Assembly (NCBI RefSeq): GCF_905147045.1
Contig: NC_065913.1
Coordinates: forward strand, 5,258,001 to 5,322,000
Reading direction: 5' to 3'
DNA: 64,000 nt
Origin: Nymphalis io
Taxonomy: Eukaryota; Arthropoda; Insecta; Lepidoptera; Nymphalidae
The notes beneath the pieces are model-generated. The model had not been told where the DNA came from. It searched no databases and saw only the letters and a program-made list of their open reading frames with translations. The position numbers and the translations under genes were made by a program. Of this stretch, positions 56,915 to 64,000 are shown piece by piece (the first letter of the stretch is position 1; the number at the start of each line of letters is the position of its first letter).

Positions 56915-57230
56915 CGGTCATCGCGCCAGAATTCTAAATTCCGTCCTCACCACCTCGATGTCTGCAAATCCACAACAACGCGAATTTTAAGGCAAATGCC
57001 TTACCAATACTTAAAACCTACCTCGTACAACCACTTTGTGGAACCAGTCTTCGCTGCCGACTTTTCCGAACCGATATGCCATGGAAACCTTCAAGGAAAG
57101 AGTGTAGTCTCATTCTTTAAAGGCCGGCAACGCACTTGTAAACCCTCAGGTGTTGCAGGTGTTCATGAGTAGCGGTAGTCACTTTCCAAAGATGAGCAAG
57201 TTTGCCTCCCTCTTACTTAAAAAAAAACTA
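56915..57230 (+). repeat. LINE-like 3' tail of another family
   Basis: Contains 'tgccatggaaaccttcaagg', 'ttaaaggccggcaacgcact' and 'gtagcggtagtcactttcc', ending in a poly(A) run. This looks like a 5'-truncated LINE end with a remnant ORF2 C-terminus; I cannot name the clade. Confidence 0.5.
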
Positions 57231-57337
57231 TGCAGTTTTTTATGTAAAACATGTATTAACGCGCCTTGAGAGTATGACTACCTCGCATGCCGTGACGGTG
57301 AACACCATTACCATTACGTTTTCTTATGCCGTCATAT

Positions 57338-60300
57338 GATGCCGTGGAGTACCGGCTTAGAATAGTACTCCCCCAATCTCATCCCGTGGGTGTAGTAAGA
57401 GGCGACTGAGGGACGGGGAAAAGGGGAGATGGGCAGCAGCGTCCCCCCTCCCATAAACATCTTACCCCCCCTACTGCGCTCGCCAACACGCCTGCCCAGC
57501 GCGGCGAGTATGGGCAAACCCCTCCATTAATGGCAGATGCGCCCAAAAAAAGGCCCCCAGTTACAGGCAAGCCCGCTAGGCCCGACCAAGGTAGCGGTCG
57601 CGGTATCGGCAGGGCAGGGGGTGCTAAGAATCACCGGTTCACGGCAGGCTACCGTATAAAACGACTGAACATGGCAACGTATAATGGACGCTCGATGAGG
57701 CTGGACCATCACCTCGCCGAATTAGAAGTAGAGTTAAGTCATATAAACTGGCATATACTGGGGTTATCTGAAGTCCGAAGACAGGGGGAGGACACGATAA
57801 CTCTAAAGTCCGGTAACTTACTCTACTTCCGCGAAGGTGATAACCTCTTCCAGGGTGGTGTCGGTTTTCTAGTCAAAAAGGATCTCATTAGCAGCATTGT
57901 GGAAATCAGTAGTGTGTCGAACCGGGTAGCGTACCTTGTCCTAAAACTTTCCGACAGGTACTCCCTGAAGGTCGTACAGGTATATGCGCCAACTTCGACA
58001 TACTCTGATGATGTGGTCGAAGCGATGTACGAGGACATCGCAAAGGCCCTCAACGACACCTCGAAGGCCCACTACAATGTTGTTATGGGAGACTTTAATG
58101 CTAAAGTGGGAGTACAAGATAGCGGTGAATCGAAAGTCGGACCTTACGGCTTGGGCTGCAGAAATCACAGGGGGCAAATGCTGGTAAACTTTCTCGAAGC
58201 GCAGGGGCTTTTTTTGATGAATTCTTTCTTTCAAAAGAAGCCTCAGAGGAGGTGGACCTGGCGAAGCCCCGATAACGTGACAAGGAACGAGATAGACTTT
58301 ATCATTTCGAATAAAAGGCACATATTTAGAGATGTTTCAGTGATCAACAGGTTTAATACCGGAAGTGATCACCGCTTGGTTCGAGGCACTCTAAATATCA
58401 ACTTAAAAGCCGAAAGATCGAGAATGATGAGGTCTACTCTCCGACCTACCATGCTCCAAGCTACTCAAGGCTCCGAAAAGTTATAAATGGAACTTCAAAA
58501 TCAATTCACCGCGTTGGAAACCATAAGCAGCATTGATGAGAGAACCGACACGCTGGTCAAAATACTGCAAAACACATCCCGCAAGTGTTTTCCGCCACAG
58601 AGAAGAGACAACGCACCAAAACTCTCTGCTGAGACACTCGAGCTCATGAGAAAACGACGAGAACTACCATCGTTTTTGTCAGATAAGGCCTTAAACCGAA
58701 CAATAAAAACGCTGACGCGACGCGATCTCCGACGCTCCAATACCTGTGCCATCAAGGCTGCGATTGAGCAAAATCGGGGATCGAAAGTGTTCGCTCGCAA
58801 GTTTGGGAGGCCGCGTCTGACAAAACTTAAAACTGAAAATGGTGGGGTCGTTACCTCTAGGCCTGAGATTGTCGGAGAAGTAGAGAGGTTTTATGGGCAG
58901 TTGTTCTCTTCAAGATCGGATAAACCCGTGGGAATCAGTATTGATGACCAGCGCGCCCCTCTTATGCGCCATTACTCCGAGGAGCTCCCGGTCGTTGACC
59001 AAGGAGAGATTAGGGCGGCTCTAGAACAGCTTAAAAACAACAAAGCTCCGGGAGATGACGGAATCACAACAGAGTTGCTTAAGGAAGGCGGGACTCCGGT
59101 CCTGAAAGAGCTAGCAAGCCTCTTTAATTCCGTCATCCAACATGGCAAGACCCCGGAAACGTGGAGCGGGAGTGAGGTGGTACTGTTTTTCAAGAAAGGT
59201 GATAAAACCCTCTTGAAAAACTACAGACCAATCTCCCTCCTGAGTCACGTGTATAAGCTGTTCTCAAGAGTCGTCACGAACCGTCTCGCCAGATGACTTG
59301 ACGAGTTCCAGCCCCCAGAGCAAGCCGGCTTTCGTTCAGGCTACAGCACCGTGGACCACATCCATACTGTTCGGCAGATTGTGCAGAAGACCGAAGAGTA
59401 CAATCAGCCGCTGTGTATGGCATTTGTGGACTACGAGAAAGGCTTCGACTCCATTGAAACCTGGGCAGTGCTCGACTCATTGCAGAGATGTCATATCGAT
59501 TGGAGATATATCGAGGTACTGAGATGTCTGTACAACGCCGCTACAATGACTGTCCACATCCAGGACTGTAAGACGAAGGCGATCCAACTGCGCAGAGGGG
59601 TGAGACAGGGGGATGTAATATCCCCGAAACTGTTCACCAACGCGTTGGAAGACGTTTTCAAAACGCTGGATTGGACTAGGTATGGAGTCAATGTAAACGG
59701 CGAGTACATCTCACACCTTCGATTTGCCGACGATATCGTCATCATAGCAGAGTCGCTGGAACAACTCACCGAAATGCTGCGTAGCCTAGGCGAGTCTTCC
59801 CGGCGTGTCGGTCTCGGTATGAACTTGGACAAGACCAAGGTCATGTTCAATAGGCATGTCGTGCCGGGACCGATATACGTCGAGGGGAAACCTCTCGAAG
59901 TTGTTAGTGAATATACCTACCTAGGACAGATAATACAAGTCGGTAGGAACAACTTCGAGAAGGAAGCCGATCGAAGGATTCGCTTGGGATGGGCAGCATT
60001 TGGCAACCTTCATCAAGTCCTCAAGTCGTCTATACCGCAATGTTTGAAGACGAAAGTCTTCAACCAATGCGTCTTACCTGCCATGACATACGGTGCCGAA
60101 ACGTGGACACTAACTGCGGGACTAGTCCACAAATTCAAAGTCGCTCAGCGTGCTATGGAGCGAGCTATGCTCGGAGTATCTGTGAAGGATAAGATCAGAA
60201 ATGAGATTATCCGGAAAAGGACCGGAGTCACCGACATAGCTTGCAAAATTAGCAGGCTGAAGTGGCAGTGGGCTGGTCACGTATGTCGTAGGACCGATGG

Positions 60301-60496
60301 CCGTTGGAGCAGACGAGTCCTAGAGTGGAGACCGCGAATCGGCAAGCGCAGCGTAGGGCGCCCTCCAGCCAGGTAGACCGACGACCTTAAGAAGGTGGCG
60401 GGCACCAACTGGATGCGGAAGGCGGAGGACAGGGAGCTTTGGCGCACCTTGGGAGAGGCCTATGTTCAGCAGTGGACAACGATTGGCTGTTGATTG
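57338..60496 (+). mobile_element. Full-length RTE-clade LINE with 12-bp target site duplication
   Basis: Bounded by direct repeats ATGCCGTCATAT at 57326-57337 and 60497-60508. A GC-rich 5' UTR of about 190 bp with the GTAAGAGGCGACT motif precedes a single ORF; the 3' UTR is virtually absent (TGTTGATTG), as is usual for RTE elements, which end in short repeats. The twin-primed copy in the transporter intron differs by only about seven bases over about 820 bp of the shared sense region. Confidence 0.9.
57530..60493 (+). pseudogene. RTE ORF: endonuclease-reverse transcriptase with three stops
   Basis: One frame from the ATG at 57530 (MADAPKKRP) to TGA at 60491-60493, about 987 codons, broken only by TAA 58484-58486, TGA 59294-59296 and TAG 60374-60376. 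No frameshifts. Endonuclease: MATYNGRSM, LSEVRRQGED, VVMGDFNAKVG, SDHRLVRG. Reverse transcriptase: NYRPISLLSHVYKLFSRV, QAGFRSGYSTVDHIHTVRQ, MAFVDYEKGFDSIE, GVRQGDVISPKLFTNA, HLRFADDIVIIAE. C-terminal RTE/BovB-type region: MTYGAETWTLTAG and ARRTDGRWSRRVLEW-like zinc-poor tail. The copy in the transporter intron has CGA and TGG where this one has TGA and TAG, so these two stops are private C-to-T-type changes. Confidence 0.85.
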
Positions 60497-60509
60497 ATGC
60501 CGTCATATT

Positions 60510-61640
60510 AAGATTCTGTAGAAACATAATATTATGTAAGCAAAAACTCGAAAATAACTGTATAACGCAACCGTGAAATCTTAGAAAGTATTATGCGATA
60601 TTTCACGAGTGAAATACGAAGTGATTTCTTAAAGAAAAGTACTGGTGATTTTAGTTTTCAAAGATTATAATTCAACTTTATTGTGCAGTTCAATCATTGT
60701 CACATCTAACGGGAACCGGTCGCCCGATAAAAGCAGGTTAACCCGTTGGTCATATCTCTAAAATCTCTTCACTTGGATTACTGTATGAGAATGACAGAAT
60801 CGAGAGTGCGCCTATAGTTGCCCACACTTAGATATGTACACTATAAATATGCCCTACACAATTGGCCACTTTCCATTGACCAGATGAGGTTGAAACATAA
60901 AACTCAATGGCGTTTACTCAGGTAACCCGCAATCATTGATCTCGTCTCAGTGAAACCTTTATTATTAACAAAGATTTTCTCTTGTTATCATTTATATTAT
61001 TTCAAGCTTATAATTAACTTCCTCTCTTAGTTATCTAAGTATAGATCAAAATTTGCTATTTTTTTGGTCTGATGACAAGATTAAATAGTAGTTATACAAA
61101 GCTTTTTTTTAATGTTTCAACCCTACTTGATAGACTAATTAAAAATATGGCGATCCGTTAGTATATCAATTGTTATTAAATCATTCGCCATGAAATATAA
61201 AACATTTTTTATTTACCAAAGTAATTAAATACATGCAAATTGTGTTAATAAATGTGCGCCATACTTTTAGATGTATGTTACTTTGTAATACAAATTAATT
61301 AAGAATTGAAATCGTTTTTCTTAATAAAATAAAAAAAAACTAGTTAAATATAAAATAAATTCTTCAAAAAATGTGGGAAAACACCGGTAAAAAATATTCT
61401 CAATAACATGTTTTTATATTGTGACCATTTTAATATTATTGTGTGAAACTCTCAGACACTGTGATTTGAATTTATAATCGTTTCTTCAATTATAAAGTCT
61501 TACTAAAAAATAAATAGATATGGAATAAATGACTAAAAATATATATCAACGAATTCCACGCGTCTTGCACACATAAGGAAGATAGCGGCGGTGATACCCG
61601 ATAGATTTTTAGATTAGGCGGCAATAGATTTTTCACATAG
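60510..61640. other. No gene recognised
   Basis: AT-rich spacer with homopolymer runs; no coding signal or assignable repeat. Confidence 0.5.
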
Positions 61641-61644
61641 AAAT

Positions 61645-61800
61645 AATAATAATAACAATATCCTGGGAAATTTTTTATACACGGCCATCTGATCCCAAAT
61701 TAAATTAAGCTTGTACAGAGTTTGTACTATGGAAACCAGACAAGTGATATACTACATATACTATTTTTCTTTTGTAAATACATACTTATATAGATAATTA
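61645..61800 (-). repeat. SINE family C, 3' half, interrupted by a LINE
   Basis: Reverse copy with 'tatcctgggaaattt', 'ctatggaaaccagacaagtg' and 'tatatagataatta'. The head side stops abruptly at 61800, where R1-type LINE sequence begins. Confidence 0.75.
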
Positions 61801-62036
61801 GGGCTGAACGTGCGGGACTTTGCTTCCGGTGCGGCGTCGATGGCCACAAATCGGCGGGCTGCACGGGGAAGCTGCGCTGCGCAGTGTGCGCGGACGCTGG
61901 AAAGCCCTCCGGGCACATGGAGGGGTCGAGGGAGTGCAACCCACCCATCACGAAGGGTAAAGTGGTCTTAGGCACACAGACCACCACCAATGTTGGACGG
62001 CACCAGGCCAAGGAGGAAGCTGCAATGTCGTCATGA
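61800..62036 (+). pseudogene. R1-type ORF1 (gag-like) C-terminal fragment
   Basis: About 78 codons ending at TGA 62034-62036. CFRCGVDGHKSAGC is a C-x2-C-x4-H-x4-C zinc knuckle, and CAVCADAGKPSGHMEGSREC is a second, altered one. The fragment begins inside the protein at the junction with SINE C. Its stop overlaps the ORF2 start as ATGA, the usual coupled arrangement in R1-clade elements. Confidence 0.75.
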
Positions 62037-64000
62037 GAGCAGAACTCAGCTTCCTTCAGACAAACCTAAACCACTGCGCCGGGGCTCAAGACCTACTGCT
62101 GCAGTCCATGGCGGAGTGGGAGATCGACCTGGCAGTGGCCTGTGAGCCCTATTACGTCCCTCTCCTACCTCATTGGGCAGGCGACTTGGACGACACCGTG
62201 GCGGTCCTCACTCGCAACGGAACAGGTCCTCCCCTCTCACTCATTAAGAGGGGCTTAGGTTACGTAGTGGCGTAGTGGGGAGAGTACATAGTTGTGGGAA
62301 CGTACTTCTCCCCTAACCGCAGCTTGGTAGAGTTCGAGACATATCTCGGATCGCTCAGAGCTGCGGTGGCCAGGCAGTCGCCGAAATCTATTCTGGTTCT
62401 CGGCGACTTAAACGCGAAGTCACGCGCCTGGGGCAACCCCGCCACGAATCTGCGAGGAAGGGCTGTCCAAGTGTGGGCGCTACTCTCCGGCCTGTCCCTA
62501 CTGAACATGGGGCAGGCTCACACCTGCGTGCGCCATAACAGACCCCCGTCTGTGGTGGACGTCTCCTTCGCCACCCCTGTCGTAGCACGCAGAGTGTTGG
62601 AATGGAGGGTAGAAGAAGAGGTGGAGACTCTGTCGGACCACCGTTACATCTGATTCGAGGTCTCTACCTCTCGCAGGCTGGCGGAACCCCAGAGGGTGCC
62701 GACCACTTTGCCGAGGTGGTCTCTTGGCCAGTTAGACCACGAGCTAGTCAAGGAGGCCGCCATTGTGCAACGGTGGGGTTCCGCGGGACGGAGGGAGGGT
62801 GCCAGCGTGGAAGAGCTGGCGGGCCGCAAGAGCCGTGCCCTCAAAGAGGTCTGCGATGCGGCCATGCCGAGGATCTGTCGCAGAGCCCAGCGCCGGCATG
62901 TGTACTGGTGGTCGCCCGAAATAGCCGAGCTTCGGGCAACGTGCAATCGGGCGCGGCGGGCCTACGTCCACTGTCGAAGACGCAACGGCCTCGATGTGGA
63001 CCTGGAGGGACAGCTTTTGGCCGCTTTCCGCCAGCTGAAAAAGGACCTGCAGCTGGCAATAAGTCGGGCCAAAGAGAAGGCGAGGGAAGAGCTGCTGGTT
63101 AGCCTCAACCGAAACCCATGGGGGCGAGCATATAGAGGGGTTCGCGGAAAATTCCACACCCAAACTACCCCCGAAACGGAGACGCTGCCGCCGGAGCTCG
63201 TTCTGCGTCTAGTCGGGAACTCTTTCCCCACCCAGGCGAGTTTGTCCCTCCACAGATGGACCCTCGCTCTGTGATAGAAGACCTAGAGGATCCACCATTG
63301 ATCACGGAGCGAGAAATGGAGATGACCCTTGGCCGCTTGAGGGCCAAAAACACGGCGCCGGGTCCGGACGATGTTTCAGGGCGTGTTCTGTGCGATGCCC
63401 TGGAATACCTAGGTACAAGTCTTCGGGAGCTGTTCAACGAATTTCAAACTAACGAACAAACAAATCAACGAACAGCGGGCAGTTTCCGAAGCCTTAGAAG
63501 CAAGGGAAGTTGGTGCTCTTGCCAAAAGAGGGGCGGGCACCAGGCTCCTCTTCGGCATACAGGCCGATAGTACTGCTGAACGAGACGGGCAAATTGTTTG
63601 AGAAGATTCTCGCAGCTCGTCTCGTTCAACACCTCGACCGGCTGGTCCGGGTCTCTCGGAGGCTCAGTTCGGGTTCAGGGCGGGCCGTTCAACGATCGGC
63701 GCCTTGAAGGCCCTGAAGACTCGGATCACGGAAGCAGTGGCCCAGGGGCAAGTGGTCCTGGCGGTGTCGTTAGACGTTGCAAACGCCTTTAACAGTCTCC
63801 CATTCGAGACGATCAGGGAGGCACTCCGATACCAAGGGGTGCCGATCTATCTGAGGAAACTGATGGAGACGTACCTCCAGAACAGGGAGGTCGTTTGGGC
63901 AAGAGGCGACGGGAAGTTGGTCCGGCGTCGGGTAGGCTGCGTCGTTCCACAGGGGTCGGTCCTCGGCCCAATTCTGTGGAACGTCGGCTTTGATTGGCTT
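61801..64000 (+). mobile_element. R1-clade LINE, 5'-truncated, runs off the window
   Basis: GC-rich block (clearly unlike the flanks) holding the C-terminus of a gag-like ORF1 with CCHC knuckles and the start of ORF2 with AP endonuclease and the first half of the reverse transcriptase. It has several stops and frameshifts, so the copy is inactive. It is not in ribosomal DNA here, although R1 relatives are often site-specific. Confidence 0.8.
62033..64000 (+). pseudogene. R1-type ORF2, degenerate, cut by window end
   Basis: Begins MRAELSFLQTNLNHCAGAQD, typical of R1-clade endonuclease, with CEPYYVP, LGDLNAKSRAWG and LSDHRYI. Damage: TAG at 62273-62275, TGA at 62651-62653, a frame change near 63235, an apparent 30-40-bp insertion around 63440-63490 (AACGAACAAACAAATCAACG) with another frame change, and a further one near 63640. 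After these the RT reads APGPDDVSG, YRPIVLLNETGKLFEKIL, FGFRAGRSTIGALKAL, LDVANAFNSLPF and VPQGSVLGPILWN before the window ends. The catalytic YADD box would lie beyond 64000. Confidence 0.8.

Overview
The window is nuclear DNA of a lepidopteran insect, most likely a butterfly. It is AT-rich, genes have GT-AG introns, and it is crowded with tRNA-derived SINEs, non-LTR retrotransposons and small DNA transposons of the kind seen in Lepidoptera. Nothing looks bacterial or organellar. The species cannot be named from the sequence.

Layout. Positions 1-28,700 hold almost no host genes: a perfect 94-bp foldback element with an internal 26-bp minisatellite (439-778), many copies of a handful of dispersed repeat families, a small unassigned ORF (8921-9175), and a nearly intact single-ORF LINE (21196-24895). 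Positions 28,748-50,451 are a plus-strand host cluster. It starts with two tandem three-exon genes for small secreted cysteine-rich proteins (28748-30229 and 32322-34185). Next comes a 13-exon proton-coupled amino acid transporter gene (SLC36/PAT type, 35020-50451, 464 aa), assembled here exon by exon with every splice phase agreeing. Its introns are filled with insertions: a DD41D mariner-like transposon, a 5'-inverted RTE retrotransposon, SINEs and LINE tails. Positions 52,567-56,303 hold two tandem divergent ionotropic receptor genes on the minus strand. Positions 56,590-64,000 are again mobile DNA: SINE B, a LINE tail, a full-length RTE element with a 12-bp target site duplication, and an R1-clade LINE cut by the window edge.

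Repeat families used in the entries. A: about 290 bp, non-autonomous, A-rich tail, 3' end resembling that of the LINE at 21196. B: about 300-bp tRNA-derived SINE ending in a CTGTTACTGTA-type tail. C: tRNA-derived SINE with an ATT-type tail. D: tRNA-like SINE of about 370 bp. E: GC-rich family of unknown origin. F: AT-rich family ending in CTAGT, possibly Helitron-like. Orientation of A is taken from its A-rich tail.

The most useful points are the hidden transporter gene, the paralogous cysteine-rich pair, the twin-priming RTE insertion with its near-identical full-length relative, the perfect foldback element, and three perfect hairpins with 4-nt loops inside family F copies. I did not find an obviously new multi-gene system.
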